The notes beneath the pieces were generated by a model. It saw only the letters and a program-made list of their open reading frames with translations, made no database searches and was not told the DNA's origin. Shown piece by piece: positions 12,172 through 22,527 of a stretch of 64,000 nucleotides of DNA (the stretch's first letter is position 1; each line of letters begins with the position of its first letter). The translations under genes were made by a program, and so were the position numbers. The DNA is from Nocardioides sp. ChNu-153. Lineage in GTDB: Bacteria; Actinomycetota; Actinomycetes; Propionibacteriales; Nocardioidaceae. Where the stretch lies: assembly GCF_030466625.1 (NCBI RefSeq), contig NZ_JADEVT010000008.1, positions 98,037-162,036 on the forward strand, in the 5' to 3' direction.

Positions 12172-12205
12172 GGACGCCGGCCACCCCGAGGGGTGACCGG
12201 CGTCC
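12172..12205. terminator. Hairpin between convergent aminotransferase and membrane-protein genes
   Basis: GGACGCCGG and CCGGCGTCC form the base of a stem extended by ACCCC/GGGGT around a GA-containing loop. It lies between two convergent stops, consistent with a bidirectional terminator. Confidence 0.6.
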
Positions 12206-12224
12206 GGTGGGCGTGCGGGTGAGC

Positions 12225-12860
12225 TCAGCCTCGACGGCGGGCGAGGGACTTGTTGCGGTACCACTCGCTGGCGCCGCCGACGAAGAACAGCACCGTCGCG
12301 ACGATCGCGAGCAGGATGAAGATGATCGGGAAGACGAGCCACGAGACGAGCAGCAGGGCCAGCGCGCTCACGATGCAGGAGACGACGACCGCGATGCGGG
12401 CGGCGCTCGAGCCCTTGAACGCGAAGATCGTCAGCACGAAGACCACCAGGCACCAGACGAGCACCACGGCGCTCAGGGCGACCAGGAGGCCGACCGTGGC
12501 GTCGACGACCGCGTCCAGGCCGCCGCTGCTGTTGAACTGCTCGAGCTGCTCGCGGAAGTCCGGGTCGTCCTCCGCCATCTGGCGGAGCTCGTCGGCGATC
12601 GTGTCGCGGCTCGCGACCGAGCCGATGAGGCCGAACAGCGCGATGGCGCCGACCACCAGCGTCGAGAACCAGGTGATGACGGAGGCCGCGGTCACGGTGC
12701 CGGGGCGCTTGAGCGAACCGGTGGGACCGCCGTACGCACCCCCGTTGAAGGGCGCGCCCTGGTAGGCGCCCGGCGGGTTGGCGCCGGTCTGGCTGCCGTA
12801 GGGCGGCGGGGTGGGCTGGCCGGGCTGCGACGAGCTGGGGTCAGGGTTCCAGTTGCTCAC
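12225..12860 (-). CDS. Proline-rich-headed four-pass membrane protein, 211 aa (DUF4064-like)
   Basis: A Pro/Gly/Gln/Tyr-rich N-terminus (about 50 aa, opening SNWNPDPSSSQPGQP) is followed by the junction LKRPGTVTAASVITW and four membrane segments, with an acidic loop (ADELRQMAEDDPDFREQLEQF) between the first two. It ends with the basic EWYRNKSLARRRG. The same architecture recurs in the next three genes, which are probably products of tandem duplication. Similar proteins are widespread in actinobacteria and have no known function. Downstream, no partner is coupled. Confidence 0.75.
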   Translation of the reverse strand: MSNWNPDPSSSQPGQPTPPPYGSQTGANPPGAYQGAPFNGGAYGGPTGSLKRPGTVTAASVITWFSTLVVGAIALFGLIGSVASRDTIADELRQMAEDDPDFREQLEQFNSSGGLDAVVDATVGLLVALSAVVLVWCLVVFVLTIFAFKGSSAARIAVVVSCIVSALALLLVSWLVFPIIFILLAIVATVLFFVGGASEWYRNKSLARRRG

Positions 12861-12930
12861 GCGGCCATTGGACCACGCGCTCCGTCCCCCCGTCAGCGCG
12901 ACGCGGCGCGCCGACGGGGGACGCGGAGGC

Positions 12931-13674
12931 TCAGCCCCAGGGCTTCTGGTCGGTCGTGGCGCTGCCGTAGCCGGGCGAGGACTGGATGGCGCCGCCGCCG
13001 CGGAACCAGTCGCCGGCGCTGCGCTGGGCGAGGGTGACGATGCCGGCGATGCACAGGCCCGTCCACACCAGGCCCAGGGGGGCGAAGAGCAGCGAGGCGA
13101 GGATGCCGAGACTGGCGAGCACGATGAGCGTGACGCGGGCCCACTTGCGCCGCTTCAGCACGAACGGGGTCACGGCCAGCGACGCGACGGACAAGATGAT
13201 GGCCGGCAGCGCGAAGATGCGGACGATCGTGGTGACGTCGTCGTCGGAGACCCCCCCGCCGGCCGCCTCGCTGAACCCGTCGATGAAGTCGTCGTTGCCG
13301 GCCAGCGCGAACATCAGGAGGGCGCCCAGCAGCGCCAGGGCGGACCCGACGAACGACAGCCACACCGCCGCGGTGACGGAGCCCGGCCGGCGGCCCGTGC
13401 CGGGGCCCTGCAGGCCGTAGGGGCTCTGGCCGTAGGGGCTCTGGCCGTACGGGGTCTGGCCGTACGGGGTCTGGCCGTACGGGGTCTGGCCGTAGGGGCT
13501 GCCGTACTGACCCTGCTGGCCGTACGGGTCCTGCCCGTACTGGCCCTGCTGGCTGGGCTGGCCGTACTGGCCGTACTGGCCGGGCTGACCCTGGCCGTAC
13601 GGGTTCGACGAGGTGGGGTCCTGCCCGGAGGGCTGGCCCGACGACTGACCGGGCTCGGGGTTCCAGTTGCTCAC
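12931..13674 (-). CDS. Membrane protein with (YGQ-TP/SP)n N-terminal repeat, 247 aa
   Basis: The opening SNWNPEPGQ is nearly the same as in the neighbouring gene, followed by about 95 aa of Tyr-Gly-Gln-rich sequence, including six copies of a YGQTP/YGQSP unit. After RRPGSVTAAVWLSF come four membrane segments with an acidic extracytoplasmic-type loop. The Tyr/Gly/Gln head looks intrinsically disordered. It is the second of four paralogues; the ATG at 13674 is shared in context with the paralogue (SNWNP). Function unknown. Confidence 0.75.
   Translation of the reverse strand: MSNWNPEPGQSSGQPSGQDPTSSNPYGQGQPGQYGQYGQPSQQGQYGQDPYGQQGQYGSPYGQTPYGQTPYGQTPYGQSPYGQSPYGLQGPGTGRRPGSVTAAVWLSFVGSALALLGALLMFALAGNDDFIDGFSEAAGGGVSDDDVTTIVRIFALPAIILSVASLAVTPFVLKRRKWARVTLIVLASLGILASLLFAPLGLVWTGLCIAGIVTLAQRSAGDWFRGGGAIQSSPGYGSATTDQKPWG
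13413..13502. repeat. Six tandem 15-bp units inside the Tyr-Gly-Gln-rich head
   Basis: Units starting at 13413, 13428, 13443, 13458, 13473 and 13488 follow GGCCGTASGGGGYCT with only one- or two-base differences. On the coding (-) strand they give repeating PYGQ-T/S. Such in-frame 15-bp repeats can change copy number by slippage without frameshift. Confidence 0.85.
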
Positions 13675-13736
13675 CGGGTCATTGGATCACGACGAGCTGG
13701 TGCCGCGGTCGGGGTCGCGCGATCCGGCGGGCCGGT

Positions 13737-14387
13737 TCAGCGCCAGGGCTGCTGCGGGTGCTGCGGGCCCGGCCCCCACGGCGCGCTGCCCGGCGGGGGC
13801 CCGCCGTACCCCGGTCCGGCGGCGAGCGCCGCGCCGGGCCGCCCGCCCCGCTCGAACCACGTCCGCGTCTCGCGGTGCAGCAGCAGCACGGCGGTCGTGA
13901 CGCACACGGCGAGGTAGACGACGGCGAACATCGAGGTCAGGGGGTCGCCGCCCGCCCCCGCCAGCACGGCGAGACCGAGGTAGGCGACAGCCGCCATGAT
14001 CGACAGGACGACGAGGGCGGTGCGGGCTCCCGACGAGCCGCGGAGCACGCCGACGGCCAGCACGATCGCGACGACCGCCAGCAGGGCGCAGGTGAGCAGC
14101 ACCGCACCGGCGGCGCCGGCCGCCATGCCGATCGTGTCGCCCAGGCCCTCGACGGACGTGCCGTCGTCGGAGCTGGCGATGAAGACCGCGCCGATGAGCG
14201 CGACCACGCCCGCCAGCGCCCAGAGGAGGCCGGCCAGGGTGCAGCTGACGATGGTGACGACGGCGGCCGCGACCACGGAGCCCGGCCGGCGGCTGTCCGT
14301 GGTGGCGATGCCGTCCTTCCCCGCGGGCGGTGGCGCGCCCCAGGACCAGGTGGGGTCCGAGGGGCTGGGCTCCTGGGGGGTCGTCAC
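13737..14387 (-). CDS. Multi-pass membrane protein, third of four paralogues, 216 aa
   Basis: The short head (TTPQEPSPSDPTWSWGAPPP) leads to SRRPGSVVAAAVVTI, the same junction as in the neighbours, then about four to five membrane segments and a Gly/Pro-rich tail ending in PQHPQQPWR. Unlike the two genes before it, the proline-rich stretch is mainly C-terminal. GTG 14387 overlaps the stop of the upstream 410-aa gene (GTGA), so the two are translationally coupled. Function unknown. Confidence 0.7.
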   Translation of the reverse strand: MTTPQEPSPSDPTWSWGAPPPAGKDGIATTDSRRPGSVVAAAVVTIVSCTLAGLLWALAGVVALIGAVFIASSDDGTSVEGLGDTIGMAAGAAGAVLLTCALLAVVAIVLAVGVLRGSSGARTALVVLSIMAAVAYLGLAVLAGAGGDPLTSMFAVVYLAVCVTTAVLLLHRETRTWFERGGRPGAALAAGPGYGGPPPGSAPWGPGPQHPQQPWR

Positions 14388-15616
14388 CGCCCCATTCGAC
14401 CACGTGCGTCGTACCAGCGTCCGACATCGCGGCGCAGCAGCGAACCCGCCGTCACGGCGGCGGCGAGGACGAAGAGGACGAGCTGCGGGGCGGCGAGCGC
14501 CGCGACGACGCCGAGCACCGCGGCGACGCCGGCCGAGATGACGAGGGCGACGCGGGCCCAGCCGGCGCCGCGCAGCGCGTAGGCGGCGAACACCGCCGAC
14601 GCGACGGCCCACGCGATCATGACGATCGCCATCGTGACGGCGGTGCTGAGCAGCAGGTCGGACGTCACCCCCTGCTCGACCAGGTCGGGCTGCGTCGCGC
14701 GGATCTCGTCCATCAGCTGGTCGGGCGACGACGCCACGACGACCACGAGCACCACCATGGCGACCGTGACCAGGGTCGTCGCGACCCACGTGAGCACGGC
14801 GGCCACGAGCACGGCGGCCGGGCGCGGCGGGACGGGTCCGCCGTACCCCCCGGAGTGGCGACCGGCGGGCGCCGGACCCCACGGGCCGCGCTGCGGCTCG
14901 CCGAACCCCTGGTACGGCGCGGGCTGGCCGCCCCACGGCGCCTGCGTCGGCTGACCAGCGGGCGGCGGGCCCCAGGGCTGCGCCTGCGGGCCGGGCTGGG
15001 CGTGCTGACCGTGGGGGGCGTGCTGATCCGGCTGACCGGACTGGCCGGCCTTGCCGTGGGGGCCGGGCTGGCCGGGCTGGCCGGGCTGCTGGTCGTGGCG
15101 CGGCGGGACGGCGAACGGGTCCGGCCGGTCGCGGTCGCGGCGGGCGGCGCCGCCCTCGCGCGGCAGCCGGAAGCGCTCGGGCAGCGGGCGCCCGGCGAAC
15201 CAGCTGCGCGCCGGCTCGAGCCACAGCATGACGATGGAGACGGTCACCACCGCCGAGGCGAAGCCGCCGGCGATCGAGCCCGCGACGAAGATCGGCACCG
15301 CGAGCACGCTGAGCACCACCCGGGCGAACCGGTCGCGCCGCAGGGCGAGGAAGCCGAGCACCGCAGCGGCCGTCGCGCACGCCCCGAGCACCAGGATCGC
15401 GACGCGACGCATCTCGCGCGCGCCCTCGAAGGAGAGGCCGAGGGAGCTGCCGGGGGCCTCGGCGAGGAACTGCTGGAGCATCTCGCGCGTCTCGAGCGTG
15501 CGCAGCGCGGCCATGGCCTCGAACGCGCCCAGCAGCACGATCACGGACCCGCCCACGACCAGCCACCCGGAGAAGGTGACCTGGGGCGGACGCGGCTGCT
15601 GTGCGGACGGGCTCAC
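14384..15616 (-). CDS. Membrane protein of two fused halves with proline-rich linker, 410 aa
   Basis: Two membrane domains, roughly residues 15-145 and 265-395, flank a Gln/Pro/Gly/His-rich linker of about 110 aa. The second half begins after PPRPAAVLVAAVLTWVATTL and resembles the whole of the neighbouring paralogues; the first half is a distinct three- to four-helix unit. It seems to be a fusion or internal duplication within the family. Coupled to the next gene by GTGA overlap. Function unknown; the linker may be disordered and surface-exposed or cytoplasmic. Confidence 0.7.
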   Translation of the reverse strand: MSPSAQQPRPPQVTFSGWLVVGGSVIVLLGAFEAMAALRTLETREMLQQFLAEAPGSSLGLSFEGAREMRRVAILVLGACATAAAVLGFLALRRDRFARVVLSVLAVPIFVAGSIAGGFASAVVTVSIVMLWLEPARSWFAGRPLPERFRLPREGGAARRDRDRPDPFAVPPRHDQQPGQPGQPGPHGKAGQSGQPDQHAPHGQHAQPGPQAQPWGPPPAGQPTQAPWGGQPAPYQGFGEPQRGPWGPAPAGRHSGGYGGPVPPRPAAVLVAAVLTWVATTLVTVAMVVLVVVVASSPDQLMDEIRATQPDLVEQGVTSDLLLSTAVTMAIVMIAWAVASAVFAAYALRGAGWARVALVISAGVAAVLGVVAALAAPQLVLFVLAAAVTAGSLLRRDVGRWYDARGRMGR

Positions 15617-15703
15617 CCGCTCATTCCACCAGACGCGTGGGTGCGGCCCGGACGCGCGGCGGGCCGTTCGGTCCCCGCGCGCCGGGCCGCGTCACGCCGC
15701 CGA

Positions 15704-18340
<2,637 letters not shown>

Positions 18341-18438
18341 CTCCGTGCCTCCCCTGGACGATCCGGTGTGGTGCCTCGCGCTGGTGGTGCGGGGCGCGCG
18401 GCCCAGTGTGGCCGCCTGACCACTTCAACCGCAGTCAA

Positions 18439-18459
18439 GTTGAGTCTGTTCCCCTCAAC
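18439..18459 (-). promoter_or_regulatory. HAIR operator (HspR site) upstream of clpB
   Basis: On the + strand GTTGAGT-N7-CCTCAAC, close to the HspR consensus CTTGAGT-N7-ACTCAAG. Extended arms AAGTTGAG (18437-18444) and CTCAACTT (18454-18461) are perfectly complementary. It lies about 100 bp before the clpB start. HspR/HAIR control of clpB is established in Streptomyces and Mycobacterium; hspR is present in this window. Confidence 0.8.
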
Positions 18460-18625
18460 TTCGATGTTGTCCACGCCGAGCGTCCCGACGACCGGTACCC
18501 GCCCGGCTTGCGTCAGCGTTGCGCCAGTCTTTCGCTGCGTTCCGTGGCGCGGGACACGTCGGCACTCGGAAGATCGACCGGGCCACCCGTCGGGCGGCTC
18601 GTCCACCCTCCCCGAAGGACCTCCC

Positions 18626-20098
18626 ATGCGCACCCTCGAGCCGCCGGTCCCACCCGCCGACCCCGAGGCGTCCCCGCGCCCCGCCCGCGTGGTCGTCGTC
18701 GACGACACCCCGGACCTGCGCAACCTGCTGCGCCTGATGCTCACCCGCGGCGGGTTCGAGATCGTGGGCGAGGCGGTGGACGGCCTCGACGCGCTCGCCG
18801 TCGTCGGGCGCACCCAGCCCGACGTCGTGCTGCTCGACATCGCGATGCCACGGATGGACGGCATCGAGGCGCTCCCGCAGCTGCGGCGCGCCAGCCCCGG
18901 CGCGCGGATCGTCGCCATGTCGGCCTTCGGGGCCGCCCACATGGCGAACCGGGCGGTCGCCGCGGGCGCCGACGGGTACGTCGAGAAGGGCACCTCGCTC
19001 CACTCGATCCTCACCTACGTGCGCGAGCTCGCCGGCGACCCCGAGCGACCGACGCGTCCCCTGGCCGTCACGTCCGCCGCCACCGGTCTCGCGACCTCGA
19101 CGCCGCTGCGCCCGGCGACCACGCCCGCGGTGCGGCCGGCGCCGGTCACGAACGCCGACCTGGCGACGCTGGCGTTCGACCACGCGCCGTACGGGATCCT
19201 CGTCGTGTCCGACGAGCCCGCCCCGCGGGTGATCGCGAGCAACGCAGCGGCCCGCGGGGTGGTCGACGTACCCCTCTCCCCCGGCGGTCTGCTCGGCCTC
19301 ACCGCGCCCGAGCTGGCGCAGGCCGTGGCCGACCACCGCCACCACGACCACGTCGAGCTGCAGGTGGCGGTCGGTGCGGGCTCCGTGCACGTGACGGTAC
19401 GGCGGACCGAGGCGGGCGTGCTCGTCTACCTCGACGCCACCGACGAGGAGCTCGGCATGCTGCGGCGGGCCATCGCGACGGCCGCGCACGAGCTGCGCGG
19501 CCCGATCTCCGCGATCGACGGCGCCGTCGACGTGCTGGGCTGGGGCGGCGACCCGCTGCCCGAGGAGGAGCGCACCCGGCTGCTGCGCACCGTCGTGCGC
19601 CAGGTGCAGCAGCTCGACCGCGTGACGTCCGACCTCTACACGGCGACGCAGGTCCACCTCGGCACCCTCCACGTGGACCCGCGGCCCACGGTGATCGGCG
19701 CGCTGGTCCAGGAGCTGCTCGCGCACGCCGACGACGTGACGGTCGACGTGACCTCGGACCGGGCCGCGATGGCCGACCCGCTGCGGGTGGAGCAGATGCT
19801 GGGCAACCTGCTGAGCAACGCCGGCAAGTACGGCGCGCCCCCCTGCACCGTCGTGGTCCGCGACGGGCGCTCGGGCACGGTGCGCATCGAGGTCGTCGAC
19901 CGCGGGCCCGGCGTGCCGGCCGAGCTCGAGCCCCACCTGTTCCGCGAGTTCACCCGCGGCTCCGGCGCCGTCGCCCGCGGCACCGGGCTGGGCCTGTGGA
20001 TCGTGCGCACGCTCGCCGAGGCCCAGGGCGGCTCGGTGGCCTACCGCCGCCACCCCGAGGGCGGGTCGATCTTCACCGTCCAGCTGCCGACCGCCTAG
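18626..20098 (+). CDS. Receiver-histidine kinase fusion (REC-PAS-like-HisKA-HATPase), 490 aa
   Basis: An N-terminal receiver domain (about 20-137) has the acidic pair VVDD, phospho-acceptor Asp71 in VVLLDIAMPRMDG, Ser99 and Lys121. A middle region (about 175-275) looks PAS-like. The HisKA box AHELRGPISAIDG has His288, and the ATP-binding domain shows MLGNLLSNAGKYG (N-box), VDRGPGVP (G1) and GTGLGLWIV (G2). No membrane segment is present, so it is a cytoplasmic kinase whose input is phosphorylation of its own N-terminal receiver. No cognate regulator is adjacent. ATG 18626 gives a short disordered head before REC. Confidence 0.85.
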   Translation: MRTLEPPVPPADPEASPRPARVVVVDDTPDLRNLLRLMLTRGGFEIVGEAVDGLDALAVVGRTQPDVVLLDIAMPRMDGIEALPQLRRASPGARIVAMSAFGAAHMANRAVAAGADGYVEKGTSLHSILTYVRELAGDPERPTRPLAVTSAATGLATSTPLRPATTPAVRPAPVTNADLATLAFDHAPYGILVVSDEPAPRVIASNAAARGVVDVPLSPGGLLGLTAPELAQAVADHRHHDHVELQVAVGAGSVHVTVRRTEAGVLVYLDATDEELGMLRRAIATAAHELRGPISAIDGAVDVLGWGGDPLPEEERTRLLRTVVRQVQQLDRVTSDLYTATQVHLGTLHVDPRPTVIGALVQELLAHADDVTVDVTSDRAAMADPLRVEQMLGNLLSNAGKYGAPPCTVVVRDGRSGTVRIEVVDRGPGVPAELEPHLFREFTRGSGAVARGTGLGLWIVRTLAEAQGGSVAYRRHPEGGSIFTVQLPTA

Positions 20099-20130
20099 GT
20101 CCGGGGCCGGGCGCCTAGGTCCGGGGCCGG
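20092..20130. repeat. 19-bp tandem duplication carrying two convergent stop codons
   Basis: CGCCTAGGTCCGGGGCCGG occurs at 20092-20110 and 20112-20130. CCTAGG is palindromic: the first copy gives the TAG of the kinase on the + strand, the second gives the TAG of the DUF6328 gene on the - strand. A local duplication appears to have set both gene ends. Confidence 0.75.
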
Positions 20131-20645
20131 CCGGGCGTGGCCCGGGGCCCGTCCCGGCGCCCGAGGAGGAGCGGCACGACGGCCCACAGCAGGAGCAGGG
20201 TGACGAGCACCGCGCCAGCGAGCACCAGGGCCGGACGCAGGCCGAGCACGACGTCGGAGACGAACAGGACGACGCCGGAGCACACGAGCGCCAGGAGCAG
20301 CAGCCCGGCCCGCGCCAGCTGGTTCGCCGACTCCACCAGCCACCGGCGGCGGCGCTGGCGGAAGAGCAGCCGGTGGTAGGCCACCGGCGCCACGATGAGC
20401 CCCGTCGTCAGCACCGAGCCGACGAGCAGCGTGAGGTAGAGCGTGCGCTGACCCTCGGTCAGGTCGCCGAAGCGCTCGGTGAACGGGATGGTCACGAGGA
20501 AGCCCGTGAGGAGCTGCACGCCGGTCTGCACGACCCGCAGCTCCTGCATCAGCTCCGACCAGTTGCGGTCGAGCCGCTCGTCGGTGAGACCTGCCCCGAG
20601 GTGGTCGCGCGCCTCCTGCGGGGGGTGGGGGTCGTGGCTCGGCAT
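20115..20645 (-). CDS. DUF6328-type membrane protein, 176 aa
   Basis: The start is set at ATG 20645 because GGAGGCGC lies just upstream; the frame continues upstream as low-quality sequence. A polar N-terminus (NWSELMQELRVVQTGVQLLTG region) precedes four membrane segments with a basic cytoplasmic loop (YHRLLFRQRRRRWLVESAN). The ELRVxQTGVQxLxGFL block is the hallmark of the DUF6328 family, common in actinobacteria and uncharacterised. It converges with the histidine kinase gene. Confidence 0.75.
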   Translation of the reverse strand: MPSHDPHPPQEARDHLGAGLTDERLDRNWSELMQELRVVQTGVQLLTGFLVTIPFTERFGDLTEGQRTLYLTLLVGSVLTTGLIVAPVAYHRLLFRQRRRRWLVESANQLARAGLLLLALVCSGVVLFVSDVVLGLRPALVLAGAVLVTLLLLWAVVPLLLGRRDGPRATPGRPRT

Positions 20646-20888
20646 CGTGCGCCTCCTGGCCCCCCGTCCCTGGCCTGTCGCTGACCGGCCAGCGTACGCC
20701 GCGGGGTCGGGCGCGGCCACGGGTCGTCGCCGGTGGTTCGCCCCGCGGTCGTCCTGCGGCGGGGTGGCCGCGACCACCGGCTGCCTACGCTGGCGGGGCC
20801 GCGCGGCGGCGACGGCGAGGCGATCCACAGGCGACTGCGAACGGTGTCCACGGGTACTGGCTCGCCGTCACTGACAGAGGAGGACTGC

Positions 20889-21869
20889 ATGCACCTGCCC
20901 CGGCCCCGAGGTCCCATCAGCGAGGCAGTGGTGGAGGTCGTGCGCGGCGGGCGTGCGGAGATCCCCAGCGTCACCGACATCCGGAGCGAGGACGCCCAGA
21001 TCGCGTTGTGGACGGTCTACGAGCTCGCCTACCGCGGGTTCGGCGACGCGTCGCCCGACGCCGAGCGCGACCTGGAGCTGCTGCGCTGGCGCCACCACGC
21101 GGAGGACCTCCTCGAGGCCGAGCTGCGGGACCTCACCCGCGCCGCCGTCGACGAGGCCCGTGCGGCCGCCGCCACCGTCGAGGGCCGCCTGCGCGCCCTG
21201 GTCGACGCCGGGCCGTCGACGCCGCTGGCGCGCCACCTGCAGCGTCGCGCGACCCGCGAGCAGGTGCTCGCCTACCTCGTCGAGCGCAGCGTCTACCACC
21301 TCAAGGAGTCGGACCCCCAGGCCTTCGTGCTCGGCCGGGTCGACGGGCCCGCGAAGGTGGCGCTGGGCGAGCTGCTCTACGACGAGTACGGCGGGGGGCG
21401 CCCCGAGCGCCTGCACTCCCACCTGTACGCCGAGGCGCTCGAGGCCTGCGGGCTGGACGCGACGTACGGCGCCTACATCGACCAGGTCGAGGCGCCCACC
21501 CTGCTGTCCAACAACGTGATGTCGCTCTTCGCGATGCAGCGCCGGCTGCGCGGCGCGTCCCTCGGTCACCTGGCGGCGTTCGAGGCGACGAGCACGGACC
21601 CGTGCCGCCGCATCGCGGTCGGCATCGAGCGGGTGGGCCTGCCGGACGCCGCCGCGGCGTACTTCCACGAGCACGTCGAGGCCGACGCCGTCCACGAGCA
21701 GGTCGTCATGGGCGACATCTGCGGCGCGGCCGTCGCCGCCGAGCCGGCGATCGAGGACGACCTGCTGCTCGGCGCCGCCACCTGCCTCATCATCGACGCG
21801 GAAGCCAGCCAGGCGCTGTACGACGCGATCACCGCCCCCGCGCCCGAGCTCGCCGGGGCTGGCCGATGA
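20889..21869 (+). CDS. Haem-oxygenase-like diiron protein (iron-containing redox enzyme family)
   Basis: The 326-aa helical protein fits the HDO (haem-oxygenase-like diiron) superfamily, whose members oxidise or cleave small substrates with a two-iron site. Candidate ligands are Glu and His in LHSHLYAEALEACGLD, EHVEADAVHEQVVMGD and the later acidic helix [24 protein letters not shown] is upstream of the ATG. Its stop overlaps the start of the CDGSH gene by ATGA, suggesting that a 2Fe-2S protein serves it. The substrate cannot be read from sequence. Confidence 0.75.
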   Translation: MHLPRPRGPISEAVVEVVRGGRAEIPSVTDIRSEDAQIALWTVYELAYRGFGDASPDAERDLELLRWRHHAEDLLEAELRDLTRAAVDEARAAAATVEGRLRALVDAGPSTPLARHLQRRATREQVLAYLVERSVYHLKESDPQAFVLGRVDGPAKVALGELLYDEYGGGRPERLHSHLYAEALEACGLDATYGAYIDQVEAPTLLSNNVMSLFAMQRRLRGASLGHLAAFEATSTDPCRRIAVGIERVGLPDAAAAYFHEHVEADAVHEQVVMGDICGAAVAAEPAIEDDLLLGAATCLIIDAEASQALYDAITAPAPELAGAGR

Positions 21870-22120
21870 GCAGCGGCGCCCCCGACGCCGGTCGTGCTGG
21901 CGGTCGGGAGGCCGGTCGCGACCCCGTGCGCGTGCGCGTGTGCCCCGACGGTCCGCTGCTGCTGCGCGGCGCGGACGAGGTCATGGACGCCGACGGCCGC
22001 GCCCACCCCGTCACCCGCCCCGTCGTCGCCGTCTGCGTCTGCGGCGGCACCGCCCGCGCGCCCTGGTGCGACGGCACCCACGCACTGCTCAACAAGCGCC
22101 GCGCTGCTAACAACTCCTGA
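21866..22120 (+). CDS. CDGSH iron-sulfur domain protein, 84 aa
   Basis: The C-terminal half contains CVCGGTARAPWCDGTH, a complete C-x-C-x2-T-x3-P-x-C-D-G-x-H motif that binds a 2Fe-2S cluster with three Cys and one His. The N-terminal 20 aa are low-complexity. Translationally coupled to the diiron protein gene. It is likely to be an electron carrier or cluster donor for it, by inference from the coupling. Confidence 0.85.
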   Translation: MSSGAPDAGRAGGREAGRDPVRVRVCPDGPLLLRGADEVMDADGRAHPVTRPVVAVCVCGGTARAPWCDGTHALLNKRRAANNS

Positions 22121-22165
22121 GGGCCCCCGTCCCGCCCGACTTGACCTGCCTGCCTGCCCGGGCAT

Positions 22166-22507
22166 GGTTTCGAGGGATTGCGGAGCAACCCACCTCACCA
22201 CCGAGGGGTTCTGTTGATGGTGGCCGCGTGCGCGCCCGCCGGTGAGCGAGGTGGCCGCGTGGCAGTGCGGTGGGTGAGGTGGCCCGCCGGCCCATTCCGG
22301 TGGTTGAGGCGGTCGCGCGGCAGTGCGGTGGGTGAGGCGGTCGCGCGGCAGTGCGTTGGCTGAGGTGGCCCGCCGGCCCATTCCGGTGGTTGAGGTGGTC
22401 GCGCGGCACTGCGGTGGCTGAGGCGGTCGCGCGCACTGCGTTGGCGAGGTGGCCCGCCGGCCCATTCCGGTGGTTGAGGTGGCCGCCCCGGCGGCCCTCG
22501 AAACCAC
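22166..22507. repeat. Left repeat array beside the DUF222/HNH gene
   Basis: No gene is seen here. An outer element at 22166-22204 (GGTTTCGAGG ... CACCTCACCACC) is followed by a 32-bp block starting GGTGGCCCGCCGGCCCATTC at 22278, 22364 and 22448 (period about 85 bp), with intervening degenerate units containing GGTCGCGCGGCAGTGCGGTG. All share the core (G)GTKGNTGAGGYGG. The array ends in the 39-bp inverted repeat. Confidence 0.8.
22469..22507 (+). repeat. Left 39-bp inverted repeat of the DUF222/HNH unit
   Basis: Begins GGTGGTTGAGGTGGCC and ends CCCTCGAAACCAC; it is the exact reverse complement of 23892-23930. Its centre, GGCCGCCCCGGCGGCC, is itself palindromic, so each copy can fold into a hairpin. 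It lies 21 bp past the end of the HNH gene. Confidence 0.85.
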
Positions 22508-22527
22508 GTGTCAGACATCCGGGCTCA

